Shown here: in pieces, positions 53,630 through 64,000 of the stretch | Layout of the letters: each line of letters opens with the position of its first letter | Numbering within the stretch: position 1 is the stretch's first letter | Origin: Phascolarctos cinereus | Lineage: Eukaryota; Chordata; Mammalia; Diprotodontia; Phascolarctidae | Direction: 5' to 3' | Length of the DNA stretch: 64,000 nt | NCBI RefSeq assembly: GCF_002099425.1 | Contig: NW_018343971.1 | Span: 20,391,001-20,455,000 of the forward strand | The notes under the pieces: generated by a model | What the model was told of the DNA's origin: nothing | Databases searched by the model: none | Seen by the model: the letters and a program-made list of their open reading frames with translations, nothing else | Made by a program: the position numbers and the translations under genes

Positions 53630-54955
53630 TCACAAATAACTGTAATACCAACTACACCATCTGGTATATTGGAATAATTATTTCTGTTAAGAATTTTTGA
53701 GTGGGATTCTTAATGATATATGTTTTAGAGGAAAACCTTTATTCTATGAAGAAAAAAAGTTACAAATGGTTTTTTTCCAACAGCTTAAAACTGCCAACAA
53801 CTTGAGACTCCTTTAGGTGTTAGATGGTAAACAAGGACCTAAATGTTAATGCTGCCTGAGCAAGGTGAATGCTATAATATGAAAAGGCTCTAATCCCATT
53901 CTACTTTATGACTAGCTAAAGGAATGACCTCTAGCAAGATTTGGCTCTTGTTCTATCTTGCAACTAGATTTTTCTTACAGAAAATAAATTAAAAAGGTGT
54001 GACCTTGCTGAGGGCTTGCAGAGCAAATGAGGTACATCTTGTCACCAGCAGAAGAACCTATTTGAAACATGGTTTGTTCAATTTGAAAGGCTGAAGCTTT
54101 GCTCTGATCAAAAGTTAAGATAAAGGCCGGGGATGAAAGGAGGAGAAACATTTTCAAGAGATGAAATTAAAGAGCTACATTGGAAAGCCATTCAGGACTA
54201 CAGTGGGCTTTTTGTGTGGGGATTTATCTTGGTCTCATCAGCCACACCTTGTCCCTACGCTGAGAGGCCTGCTCTTCCCTGAGAACACAAAAGGCTGCGG
54301 TGTAAGGAAATGATGAGAACGGCTTGCTGATACTCATCGGTGGACATTGCCCCCACCCCTTCCTCATACTGCAGGTCACAGCATAAATGGACTGACCGAT
54401 CAAAATTTTACTCATTGTATAAAAAAGAATCAAAGTCATAGCATCGGCTCCATTTCTGGAGCTAGGTCACAAGCGGTTGTACTTTCCCTGCCAATAAAAG
54501 TGGGACTTTTGTGAGAGAATTCTGCCCCCCACCCCGACCCCATTCCTCCCATAAGTAGCTCAAATAAACCAGTAATGAATTGCATACCTGTCCTGCAGAA
54601 ATTCCCACCGAAAAGGCAGCGGGGCTATCAAATGCTCTTTCAGCTCCTCTCATCACTTTACGGTCATATTTTAGACTTCTCATCTTTCAAGTTTCAAAGC
54701 CATCTGCATTCCTCTCTCAGGATGGAAAAGTCAAATAAAATTACAGTATTTTCCATATGCTATAAATTCACAGACTTGTCAGTCTCTTAACTAGATCTAT
54801 TTCCAAAAAGTATGAGCAGGATAAGGGCTGTGTGTCTTTGTACTGTGGACCCAGAGACATAACATATCCTCAACTGCCTTCTGACTGTCAAAAGAATATT
54901 TTCTTACTGCCTCTCTTTAGGGTTAAATCTCTTGTATTCTAATTCCTGGAGAGAG
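53630..54955. other. Unassigned, mostly non-repetitive DNA; candidate conserved non-coding block
   Basis: About 1.3 kb without a known repeat. 54120-54420 has several CpGs (GAACGGCTTG, CATCGGTGG, CTGCGGTG). No known coding domain. Confidence 0.45.
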
Positions 54956-54964
54956 GTGCTGTGG

Positions 54965-55440
54965 TATAGAAGAAGATAAGGAGGTGGCCTAGTCGGGAAG
55001 ACATAGGCTCAAATCCTACCTCAGACATGTGCGACAAGTCACTGGGCAATTAGGTGGTGCAATGGATACAGCACAGGCCTGTCATCAGGAAGCTCAAATG
55101 TGACCTTGCATTTATTAGTTGTGCAACCCTAGGCAAGTCACTTACCCTCTGCCTCAGTGTCCCCATCTGTAAAATTGGGATAATAATAACACCTACCTCC
55201 CAGTGTTGTAAGGTTCAATTGAGGTAATATTTATAAAGTGCCTGGCATAGGGTAGGTGCTACATAAATATCAGCCATCAATATTATTACTGGGGAAGTCA
55301 TTTAACCTCTTAGTGTCCCCAGGCAGTTCTAAGACCATAAATTGCAGAGCAGATGTTGTTCTGCATTGGTGGAAAGAGTGCTCTCATTAGGGGAGTTCTC
55401 CATACCAATGTGAGTGCAAATTCAGTCCCATCCCACATAG
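54965..55440 (+). repeat. SINE inserted into another SINE
   Basis: Outer: 54965-55037 (GGCTCAAATCCTACCTCAGA) and 55293-55440 (AAGTCATTTAACCTCTTAGT, AAGACCATAAATTGCAGAGC). Inner: about 55042-55292 (GGCAATTAGGTGGTGCAATG to GGTAGGTGCTACATAAATAT). AAGTCACT before and AAGTCATT after mark the likely target duplication. Confidence 0.8.
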
Positions 55441-55444
55441 AAAG

Positions 55445-55560
55445 ATATTTAGAAAACCCACCACCTCAGTTTTACAGAGGGCAAAATTGAGACCCAGAGA
55501 GGAGAAGTGAGCTTGTTGCTTCAGGGCACACAGGTAATAAACAGTAAGTATGCGAATGGT
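55445..55560 (-). repeat. MIR, reversed fragment
   Basis: CTCAGTTTTACAGAGGGCAA and GACCCAGAGAGGAGAAGTGA. Confidence 0.65.
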
Positions 55561-55564
55561 GCAG

Positions 55565-56255
55565 GGGAATGTCAGACTTGAAATACAAGGACCTGAATTT
55601 TGGGAGGCTGTGCTCTTGGGGTTTAGGTTTAGGTCTGATGAGTCTTCCCAAGACAGAAAGGCCTAGAGTCTGGCCCAGAAAAAAAAGACTTCATGTTTGC
55701 CCTTAGGACTAGCCTGGTGAAATAAATGCAGGGAGGCCCATCAATAGGAAATTTTGGCTGTAGCAATTCATGAAAGTATAAATATTAGTCTATGAACAGA
55801 GTACCTGCAGGGGTGAAATCACAGATCTTAAAGATCTTAATTGGCTTAGTCATCTTAAAAAAAATTATCTCTGCTAAAGGGGGGAGACAGCTTGGATGAA
55901 TCAAACATAAGGATAATTTAAAATCTTTCTCTTAAACACAGATCAACCTTCTCCCCAGGGTGAGTCTTCAGCAAAACTGAGAAGTAAGTGAAACTTGGTT
56001 TTGGTTCTCCTCTTATGACCCAACTATTACTCTCATGCTGACCCAAGAGATCACCATGCTCCCACTTGAAAAAAAAATTCCCTATACCCCAGTTGTTGGA
56101 GAATTTCCTCCTATACATGTCAATGGGTATTAATGACCTAATCGGATGAACTACCTCCAAAGGTAATTTTCTACCCAGGTAACAATAGATTAACCCTTTA
56201 AGTATTAGTAATGAAGACTAAGCATTAAGGAGATGAGGGAATTATTTTTAGCATG
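55565..56255. other. Unassigned DNA
   Basis: No gene or repeat recognised. The minus-strand frame at 55918-56160 has no known domain. Confidence 0.4.
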
Positions 56256-56257
56256 GG

Positions 56258-56478
56258 ACAAAGCAGCTAGGTAGTGCCGGTAGATAGAGAATGAGTTCAA
56301 ATCCAGCCTCAGACATTATACTAGCTGTGTGACACTATGCGAATCAATCAACTCTGTTTACCTCAGTTTCCTCATCTGTAAAATGAACTGGAGGAAGAAA
56401 TGGCAAACCACTCTAGTATCTTTGCCAAGAAAACTCCAAGTGAGGTCACAAAGACATGAATGAATAATAACAACAAGG
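56258..56478 (+). repeat. Marsupial SINE with RTE-type tail
   Basis: AAGCAGCTAGGTAGTGCCGG, GTTTCCTCATCTGTAAAATG, CTAGTATCTTTGCCAAGAAA and GAATGAATAATAACAACA. Confidence 0.88.
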
Positions 56479-56589
56479 TCCTTCAAATCACGCAATAATT
56501 ATAGTAGCTTATGTTTATGTAAGATCTTACAGTTGATTATTATTATTATTATATAGTGGTAGTTAATACTAATCATAACAAAAATTCCA

Positions 56590-56830
56590 GTAATATAGAT
56601 TGTAAAATCCACAAAGCGCTTTCATACAACAACTCCAGGATGATGCCTATTTTGCAGAAGAAGAAACTAAAGCTCAGAGAACTCATTTGGAGCTGGAAGG
56701 GATGAATAAAAGATTATTTCCTCTAATCCTTCATTTATAGTTGAAGAAACTGAGAACTATAAAGGGTGAGTGGCTTGCCCAAGGCCATGCAAGCAGCAAG
56801 CAGCAAAGCCAGGTCCTCTAGTGGTCTTTT
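56590..56830 (-). repeat. MIR SINE, reversed
   Basis: GCAGAAGAAGAAACTAAAGC, TTGGAGCTGGAAGGGATGAA and GGCTTGCCCAAGGCCATGCA. Confidence 0.65.
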
Positions 56831-56986
56831 GAAGTAACTTGACCTGTTCTTTACCTCAGCATGTGGATTGGATGTTGCTTTATAGCTTAATAATTGTGTA
56901 GCATGTTAATTAGTAATTATGTAGACTATGGGAAGATATTCCCTTCCTGGCTTCAAGCCAAGTGATCACATGGAAATTAAGGAAAC

Positions 56987-57865
56987 AACTCTGAGGTACC
57001 ACCTCACATCTTTCTGATTGACTAATATGACAAAAAACAAAAATCATAATTGTTTGAGAAGATGTGGGAAAATTGGAACACTAATGCATTGTTGGTGGAG
57101 TTGTGAACTTACCCAACTGTTCTGGAGAGCAATTTGGAACTATGCCCAAAGAGCTATAAAACTGTGTTTGCCTGCTGATCCAGCAATACCACTACTAGTT
57201 CTGTATCCCAAAGAAATCATAAAAAAGGGAAAAGGACCGACATGTACAAAAATATTTATAGCAGCTCTTTTTGTGGTGGGAAAAAATTGGAAATTGAGGG
57301 GATGTCCATCATTTGGAGAATGGCTGAATAATTTGTTATATGAATGTAATGGAATGTTATTCTGCTATAAGAAATGATGAGCAGGCAGATTTCAGAAAAA
57401 TCTAGAAAGACTTATAAGAACTGGTGCTGAATGAAGTGAGCAGAAACCAGAACATTGTACACAGTAACAGCAACATTGTACAATGACTAACTTTGATAGA
57501 CTTAGCTCTTCTCAGCAATACGATGATCTAGACATTTCCAAAAGACTCATGATGGAAAACGCTAGCCACATCCAGAGAAAGAACTGTGGAGTCTGAATGC
57601 AAATCAAAGCATACCGTTTTCTTTTCTTTGTCATGGTTTTCCCTTTTGTTCTGATTCTTCTTTCACAGCATGACTAATGTGGAAATATGCTTAATATGAT
57701 TGTACATGGATAGCCTATATCTGACTGCTTGCAGTCTTGGGGAGGGGGGGGAAGGGAAGGAAAAAAAAATTTGTAACTCAAAATCTTATAAAAGTGAATG
57801 TTGAAAACTATCTTTACATGTAACTGGAAAAAATAAAACACTATTAAGTGGGGAGGGGGCGGGGA
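56987..57865 (+). mobile_element. 5'-truncated LINE-1
   Basis: ORF2 C-terminus (frame 57018-57377 reads IGTLMHCWWSCELTQLFWRA, then FDP-like PADPAIPLLVLYPKEI) through the 3' UTR to ATAAAACACTATTAAG. Flanks GAAATTAAGGAAAC (56973 on) and GAAACTTAAGGAGAAC (57868 on) look like a slightly diverged target duplication. Confidence 0.85.
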
Positions 57866-57889
57866 AAGAAACTTAAGGAGAACCAATCT

Positions 57890-58340
57890 CCAACTACGTG
57901 GGGGTGAGGGGTTGGTACTATGGGATCATGAAAAGTCTTTGAGTTGGCTACAGAGCTGGAAGGACTGATGACTCAGTATTTCTGAGTTGAAAGCCAACGA
58001 ATATACTAAGGAGGTGACCTATCCCTTTGTCATCTCCTTTTTTGTACAGCTTCAAGGAGGTAGGACTACTCTGAACTGCCTCTGAGAGCCAAGTGGGGGA
58101 AGGGTAGCTGCCCTGCCTCCCACCTGGCAATGGCAGATGTGAGCACATCTCTAGATTTTTGGGTTTGTTCTTTCCTGACCTTAGGTTAATGAATATTTTA
58201 GGATGGAAGGTCTAGGAGATGTAGTGAGCTCAAGGTGATCCAGAGGTCTGATCAGGGGTCTCAGCAGTAGTCAGAAATGAATGGCAGAATTAGTAGTAGC
58301 CACTGGAGTGGTATTGACTGGTGGAAAGGGAAAAGGTTGC
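57890..58340. other. Unassigned DNA
   Basis: 58190-58290 is faintly like the ancient repeat (GATCCAGAGGTCTG). Otherwise nothing recognised. Confidence 0.35.
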
Positions 58341-58349
58341 AGACAGATG

Positions 58350-59680
58350 CAAAGACAGATACTCAAGGACAGAGGCAGCTTTAAGAAGTACGACCCCTTG
58401 CATAAGAGAATAATGTTCTCTATGGATTATGGAAAGGAATAGTTTCTGAAAAGTTGGCTAAGTGCCTCACTCAGTGAAGAGCTACATCTAAAGGGAAATT
58501 TGTAGGCATCTGCAAAAGGAGAAAAGGACTTTTGCAAGCTATTTCTTTGTCACAGGCATTCTCTAGATCTGTGCCTCACTATCAATGTATTTTAAATCTG
58601 TGGCCACTCTCCTGATGGACATTGTATGCAACTTTGGGAGGAATGTTCTGTATCAATTCCTTTTCCTAAAAGATAATTGTCTGATTGGCTCTTAGTGGAG
58701 AATGCACTTGTAGGGGCTCAGGAGCTACAACGCTAGAAGCATGGCCTCTAACAGGTGATCACTGGAACCTTGAGTATGGGGGTATAAACCCCGGCAGAGG
58801 GCCCATCATGCTAGCAGTATGAATTGGGGCAGTGAGAGAAGATGAAGAGGGGTTCTATAATGAAAATGTAACTGTGGGAAAGAGGGATCCCTAAAAACGA
58901 AAGTACAATGATTACTGCACCTAAACATTGGCCCCCGTGTAATGCAAATCTGGCTGCATTTTTCTGTTTCAGGCTTTTGTGACTGATTTACAACTCTGTA
59001 ATTTAACTTCAACATTCAAGGACTTAAAAATATTTTCTTTGCTTTTGTATGCAAAAGTATTGCAGAATTTATATCAAGGGCCTAAAAACCTCTCCTCCAA
59101 TGACTGCCAGACAAACTTGGGGACACAAAAACTTGATCCCTATGACTCAAAATACTTGGATTTTTCTTAGACTTTAAGAAAAACAAAGTATAAGTAAAGC
59201 TTTAGATAAAATGACAAGTGGAATTCCATACAATTAAGATGTTCACATTTCTCCAGAGGCTAAACCCACTACAAAATAATCATCTTCACTCAACACATCT
59301 TTACTTGTCTTTGACTAAACACCTGTCTGAAACTGTTAAAGCAAAATATTTTGGAGGCTATGTACTTCAAAGACAGTCCTGAAATGGCAAGCATTGTTAC
59401 AATTTTGAAGTAACTTTGACTAAATACTTCTGTGACAACTGTCTGCCTTGATATGTTGTAGCCCAATACATGCTGGTATTTTTGGAAAAAAAATCTGAGA
59501 CTTGGTTATCTGCCAAGAGGTGAGAAATGCTATAAAATCAAAACTAGTAAGTGACAAGCTTCAAAGAAATGGAGACAAATTCTCAATATTTTAAAAGTGT
59601 AGTTTGTCTTTCTAGTTTGAAACTTCAAAAGAGTACTCATGCCAGATGATATTAATGCAACTGATTAATGACATTTCACA
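58350..59680. other. Unassigned, mostly non-repetitive DNA; candidate conserved non-coding block
   Basis: Over 1.3 kb with no known repeat, A+T-rich in the second half. TTTTTCTGTTTCAGGC at about 58955-58970 resembles a splice acceptor. Frame 58979-59170 starts just after it but has no known domain. Confidence 0.45.
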
Positions 59681-59689
59681 GCTAAAAGG

Positions 59690-60215
59690 TGGAAGAGAAT
59701 GAGTGAGAGAGAAAGAAGGGAGGAGGGGAGACAGAAGAAAAGGGAAAAGAGGAATGCAAAGGTGAGACAGGGGAGAAAGAAAAGGGGGAGGAGAGAGAAA
59801 AATGGGAAGAGCCAGGAAGGTAAGAGGAGAGATAGTGAGCTAAGAGAAAGGAGCAGACAAAGGGGAAGAGGCAGACATGGAGAAGAGAGAAAGAAAAAAA
59901 AAGATAGGAGAGGAGATAGAAAAGAAGAAAGGACAGAGGAGGGCAAAGTAGGAGGAGAGAGAAAAGAAAAGGCAGAGTGAGAAAAAGGAGAAGAGATAGA
60001 GTGGGTGGTAAGATAGAGAATGGAGAAAGGAAAAGAAAGGAAAGCTAAGGGGGAAAAATGAAAAAGAGGGAGGTGGGGAAGCAGGAGAAAGAGTGAAAGA
60101 GAAAGAGAAGAGGACAAGGAAAGATTGAAGGAGGGAGCGATAAGTAAGAGAGAAGAGAATGGGCAAAGTGGAGGGGAGAGAGGGGAGAAAGAGGGGAAAG
60201 GGAAGAGAAAGAGAA
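59690..60215. repeat. Polypurine/polypyrimidine tract, about 530 bp
   Basis: The plus strand is almost only A and G, in irregular GGAGA/AAAGG blocks with isolated pyrimidines. The long minus-strand frames (Ser/Leu/Phe-rich) and the plus-strand Arg/Glu/Lys-rich frame come from this composition and are not genes. Confidence 0.95.
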
Positions 60216-60394
60216 GCATAAAGACAGAACATATTCAGATCCTTGGCTAGATTCATCTGGCATGAGATATTTTTTCTCACCCAATACTGATGGACACTGT
60301 TAATAGCATCACTGGAGCCAAAAGGGCTGTAGATTTTAAAACACCTTTGGGAAAACAATGGTTGAAAAACACTCAGTTGTAATGCTTCCCCAGA

Positions 60395-60560
60395 TGCTGC
60401 TCATCAGTTAGTTAACAACATTTATGGAGCATAGACTGTGTGTGGAGCACTCTTGCTAGGTGCTGGGAAAAGGACATAAACAAATCCAAATCTAGGCTAT
60501 GACCTCAGCCCATCCCAAAAGGACTGGAGTTACTGAGGCAAATCTACTCTATTGGGGGGG
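60395..60560 (+). repeat. Ancient mammalian interspersed repeat, 5' part
   Basis: AACAACATTTATGGAGCATA and TTGCTAGGTGCTGGGAAAAG. Confidence 0.5.
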
Positions 60561-60689
60561 AATGTGGCAGCAGCAATGGAGGAACTGGCCATGGGTCTAG
60601 GAAGACCAGGTGTTGTAGCCTCACAGCCAGATCCAGTTTTACTGAAAAGAGAGCAGAAGAAAGAAAGGATGGGATTACATTGAGTAATT

Positions 60690-60860
60690 GAATATTAGAG
60701 CTGGAAAGGGTCTTAGAGATCATCTAGTAACATTTCTTTAGTCACAGACAGGAAAACTGAGGCCCAGGGAAAGGCAGTGACTTGTGTAATGTAATGTTAT
60801 TTAGCTGGTTAGTGGCAGACTTGAGACTTGAACCCTACTCACCTGATTCCCAGTCCAGTA
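60690..60860 (-). repeat. MIR SINE, reversed
   Basis: TTAGAGCTGGAAAGGGTCTT, AAACTGAGGCCCAGGGAAAG and GAACCCTACTCACCTGATTC. Confidence 0.75.
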
Positions 60861-60899
60861 CTCTCTATGCCTCAGTTGAGTATATGGATCCCAGTCATT

Positions 60900-61040
60900 T
60901 TTAGAAGTCATTGTCTGGAGGCTGGGGGTTGCTGAGCTCCTTGAGGTCAGGTACCATTTTTGCCTTTCTTCGCATCCCCAATGCCTAGCACAGGGCCTGT
61001 CACAAAGCAGGGATTTAATAATGTTGATTTGACTTGTTTT
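60900..61040 (+). mobile_element. LINE L2 3' end
   Basis: GAGCTCCTTGAGGTCAGGTA, CCCCAATGCCTAGCACAGGG and GGGATTTAATAATGTTGATT. Confidence 0.8.
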
Positions 61041-61049
61041 CCTGCCTTC

Positions 61050-61485
61050 CACACCCCTAAATCACTATTAACCTCATCTTTGCAGCAACTGTGGGTCTGG
61101 GAGAACTTTCTCTTCATGGGAAGCTTAAGGCAATCACTGATCTATGATAATAACATTCTTAATTACAAATAGCACTAATGCTTCATTGTGCTGTGGGAAT
61201 GATCCTAGGTTCTTGCTCAGGGGAGCACAGGCCTTACCAAGCTGGCACGGTTTCACGTGTAGGCCCACCAATGTATTGTCTGTCACCTGACGGCTAGCCT
61301 AGCAAAATGTGGAAAGCATCATCACCAGAATGTTGGTTACCATCTGATGGATTCTGTGACCACAGCAACTCATATAACCATTTAAAAAAGTTGAGATGGC
61401 ATTGAAATCTTTCTTCATAAAGGAAGTGCTTATACTGATGAAGTCACATATCAAAAAAATAGTAAAAAAGAAACTAAGCATTTTC
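61050..61485. other. Unassigned DNA
   Basis: Includes CACCTGACGGCTAGCCTAGC near 61284. No family recognised. Confidence 0.35.
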
Positions 61486-61489
61486 TTCA

Positions 61490-61640
61490 CAATAACCCCA
61501 TGAGATAGGTAGTATAAGTATTAACTTTATTCTACAGATGAGGAAACTGAGGCAGAAAGAGATTAAACCATTTGCCCAACATCACATCACTAGTAGATGG
61601 TAGAACTAGACTCAAATTCAAGTCTCCTGAATGATTTCTT
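61490..61640 (-). repeat. MIR, reversed
   Basis: GATGAGGAAACTGAGGCAGA, CATTTGCCCAACATCACATC and ACTCAAATTCAAGTCTCCTG. Confidence 0.75.
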
Positions 61641-61689
61641 TACCATAGACAAACACATACACACAAACACACACACAGAGTCAATTTTC

Positions 61690-62525
61690 AGCATTTACAC
61701 ATTTAACTTTTGCTACTTCAAGCATTTTCATGATTTTGTTAGTAACCTCTTTTTCACTTTCTTTCAGGGCTTTGTGCAGTAGAGAAAAAAATAAGGTGCA
61801 ATACAAGCAAGTTCGTGGAGTGTCTGGTATCCTCCTAGGTACTTCACTGGTCTTGTTCACTCTACTGTTTAAAAGAGCTCCCCATGCGTCCATTGCATAT
61901 TTTCATTGTTTGCCTTTAAAACTCAAGTTTTGTGTTGCAATTTTGCCCCTGAAGCATAGCACAAGTCCTTTTGGGCTCTACGCCCAAGCATGCAAAGTCA
62001 GTGATGCAGTTTAGTGAGAAAATAAAGGTGTTAGGTAAACTCATGCTGGAACATCTGCAGCTGCTGTTGGCTGTGAGTTTTGAGTTAACGAACTGACGAT
62101 TTGTTATGTATCGTACGATGACTTCACACTACCATCTGACACAGTGGAAGGAAAGAATCAGGTTTAAAAAATGTTTTAGTTTTAAGAATTGCATTTGCTA
62201 TACAGTATTTATAGTGCTGCAGATTTCATGTATAGTATGAAAAGTGAATATTGTCTGAAATCAAAGGTCGCAGAATACTAGGGAATTACTAGTGAGAAAA
62301 ATGTTTTGCATGTTACCAATTTTATTTTGTGTACTGCATTTTACAGGTTATTTCATGGTTACTGTGTTAGGAAAATTGCATATTATCGCAATTAGTGTTT
62401 TTTTCTATAAAGAATTGTATGCAGAAAAGCATATTTTCAACAATGAGAAAGATTACAGTTTTGGATGGTTGTGGGAACCTAACCCCCTTTCTTCCATAGC
62501 TTCAATGTATCAAAATTTAAAGTTG
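61690..62525. other. Unassigned DNA with CpG-containing palindrome
   Basis: Frame 61730-62014 (94 codons) has no known domain. The 10-bp palindrome ATCGTACGAT lies at 62110-62119. 62190-62290 has a loose Tigger-like look that I could not confirm. Confidence 0.35.
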
Positions 62526-62529
62526 AGGA

Positions 62530-62660
62530 TTAAATATATATGTATATATGTATACATGTACACACACTTATACACATGCATGCCTATACACATATACACA
62601 TATATATACACACCCTTACATACATACATATCTATACACGCATATACATATACACATATG
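62530..62660. repeat. Alternating purine-pyrimidine stretch
   Basis: Mixed TA, CA and TG steps (TATATATGTATATATG, then CACATATACACATATG). The overlapping frames are spurious. Confidence 0.9.
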
Positions 62661-62669
62661 CAGTGTCAA

Positions 62670-63350
62670 GCTATATCAAACAATCAACACACATTTATAA
62701 GGACCTACTGTGTGTGGGTATGGTAACTGAAACTAACACATCTCCCCATGAAAGTTAGGCTAGTCTTTTTCTTGAAGGGGACAATGTTGATTCTAGGACC
62801 TGCTTGGCCCAAAGGGTGAGGCTCAAGCTGCTCCTCCCTTGATGTACTTCCTGATAACCTTTAGTTATGTTGACAGTGACTTCCTGATCACCTAGGGACA
62901 TAAAAAGGCATCTACACACATGGAGTCAGAGCCCCTAAGCCCCTAAACATTGGTGAATGTTTCCAGACTAAAGGAAACACTTCATCTTGGCCTGGTGACC
63001 AGAAAAATTTCCAAATGGAAAAGAGGGGGGCCCTGTCTACCCTAAGTACTAGAATATCCTTGTTGAATATTCTTTCTATTCTGTAGCTAAATAAATCTCC
63101 TTATGTTAATTGTTGAATGACCTATCTAGTGCCTCATTTCTATCTAATATTTAATTAGAACAAGTACCTCTTTTATAACTAAAGTTGAACCAGCACAAAC
63201 AAGGGATCATCAGGAGTCAGGGCTCTCCCCTAATAGTTGGGGATACAAAGAAAGGCAAAAACACTGTTCTAGGCACCAGCGACATAAAGACAAAAATGAT
63301 GCAGTACCTATCCTCAAGGAGCTTACATTCAATTGAGTGAGACAACATAT
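62670..63350 (+). repeat. Ancient mammalian interspersed repeat split by an LTR-like insert
   Basis: Left CAACACACATTTATAAGGAC at 62685, right GGGGATACAAAGAAAGGCAA, then TCAAGGAGCTTACATTCAAT. About 500 bp of unrelated sequence separates them. Confidence 0.55.
62717..63232 (+). mobile_element. Probable fossil solo LTR (endogenous retrovirus), approximate ends
   Basis: About 515 bp lodged inside the ancient repeat. It has LTR-like order: a TATA-type CATAAAAAGGC near 62902, a polyadenylation-type AAATAAATC near 63090, and a short U5-like part after it. No internal genes beside it, so it would be a solo LTR. It looks old and diverged; the exact ends are uncertain. Confidence 0.45.
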
Positions 63351-63364
63351 AGATGTGTGTGTAA

Positions 63365-63367
<3 letters not shown>

Positions 63368-63396
<29 letters not shown>
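63368..63396. repeat. (TG)n microsatellite
   Basis: About 14 TG units. Confidence 0.95.
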
Positions 63397-63398
<2 letters not shown>

Positions 63399-63451
63399 TA
63401 AAGCTACATACAAAGCATATAAAAAATAAACACTGCCTCATAGTTTTGTCT

Positions 63452-63630
63452 TTAGTCATTTTTCAGTCATGTCTGACTCTTTGTGACCCCATTGGGGCTT
63501 TTCTTGGCAAAGATACTAGAATGATTTGCTATACTGTGGCAAATAGGGTTAAATGACTTGCTCAGGTCACACATCTAGTAAGTGTCTGAGGCCAGATTTG
63601 AGCTCAGGAGTATGAGTTTTCTTGAGAGTA
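63452..63630 (-). repeat. Marsupial SINE with RTE-type tail, reversed, partial
   Basis: TTTTCAGTCATGTCTGACTC, TTGGCAAAGATACTAGAATG and AAGTGTCTGAGGCCAGATTT. The middle and head are shortened. Confidence 0.85.
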
Positions 63631-63634
63631 CTCT

Positions 63635-64000
63635 TGTCTGTCCATAGGATCTAAAAAAGGTATTTGGAGAGAGAAAACATGTGAAACGTAAGAACAGTTT
63701 CCATGTGGTTGATCAACAAATACAAAATTATAAAGCAGAAGTTCAGTGCATAAATGCTGAGAAGAAGGAAGGAAAATCTGGAGCCTTCTGGAGGCCAGCT
63801 CTAGTCCCAAAGAGCCTCTGAGGACCAGGTCATTTCCACAGCCTAAAGGGAATTTGGATGACTCTAGGGTAGTTCCAAGGAGTTTGGCTTGGTCTGGGAC
63901 TCCAAGGGCTACTGTCTTTTAATACCCCAGAGAGAGATCTAGGTCTTAAAAAATAGGCTTAGACTCTCCAACCACTCATCCAAAACCAAATATTGAATAC
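63635..64000. other. Unassigned DNA to the window edge
   Basis: Nothing recognised. Confidence 0.35.

Noticed and set aside
59665-60358. Long minus-strand frames (172 and 184 codons), Ser/Leu/Phe-rich
   Set aside because: They are the reverse of the polypurine tract. Composition alone removes stop codons.
62292-62726. 144-codon plus-strand frame
   Set aside because: The second half is translated simple repeat (Tyr/His/Ile/Thr); no known domain.

Overview
This window is nuclear DNA of a mammal, almost certainly a marsupial (opossum, dasyurid or kangaroo type; I cannot resolve the species). The clues are: tRNA-headed SINEs beginning GGCAGCTAGGTGGCACAG and ending in an RTE/BovB-type GAGT(C/T)GGACA tail; marsupial-type LINE-1 copies; many MIR and L2 relics; RTE LINE fragments; A+T-rich, CpG-poor sequence. 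I found no intact protein-coding gene, no tRNA or rRNA gene and no CRISPR array. The open frames are short, and the longest are by-products of low-complexity DNA or old repeats. It reads as an intergenic or long-intron region.

Layout. 1-3045: stacked L1 copies, one inside another. 3046-6530: MIR, unassigned sequence, a reversed L1 tail, an ancient repeat and an L2 end. 6557-13050: a dense nest with two tandem SINEs sharing one target duplication, a near full-length 7SL RNA pseudogene, an L1 with its 5' region that is split by a younger L1 carrying a probable 3' transduction, and an L2 end. 13051-24000: MIRs, a split RTE LINE, microsatellites, an L2 keeping a decayed reverse-transcriptase motif (YADN), and a hairpin hAT-type MITE inside a MIR. 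24060-26775: an L2 broken by at least two L1 insertions, one of which carries a further reversed L1 end. 26776-29310: unassigned, possibly conserved sequence, then a broken processed pseudogene of a Y-box cold-shock protein (YBX3-like). 29311-38880: SINEs in both orientations, L2, hAT-type elements and MIRs. 38885-40065: a non-repetitive block with two 13-bp POU-like motifs 52 bp apart and a plausible exon. 40066-56985: repeats alternating with unassigned sequence. 56987-57865: another 5'-truncated L1. 58350-59680: unassigned sequence. 59690-60215: a polypurine tract of about 530 bp. 60395-64000: ancient repeats, a probable fossil solo LTR, alternating purine-pyrimidine DNA and a final SINE.

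There are no cooperating genes to describe. The story is layered retrotransposition: RTE fragments beside SINEs with an RTE-like tail; L2 beside MIRs with an L2-like tail; L1 copies beside an L1-style retrocopy of 7SL and a processed gene copy. The unassigned blocks are the best places to look for conserved non-coding function. Family names come from memory of consensus sequences, and boundaries of old repeats are approximate to a few tens of bases.
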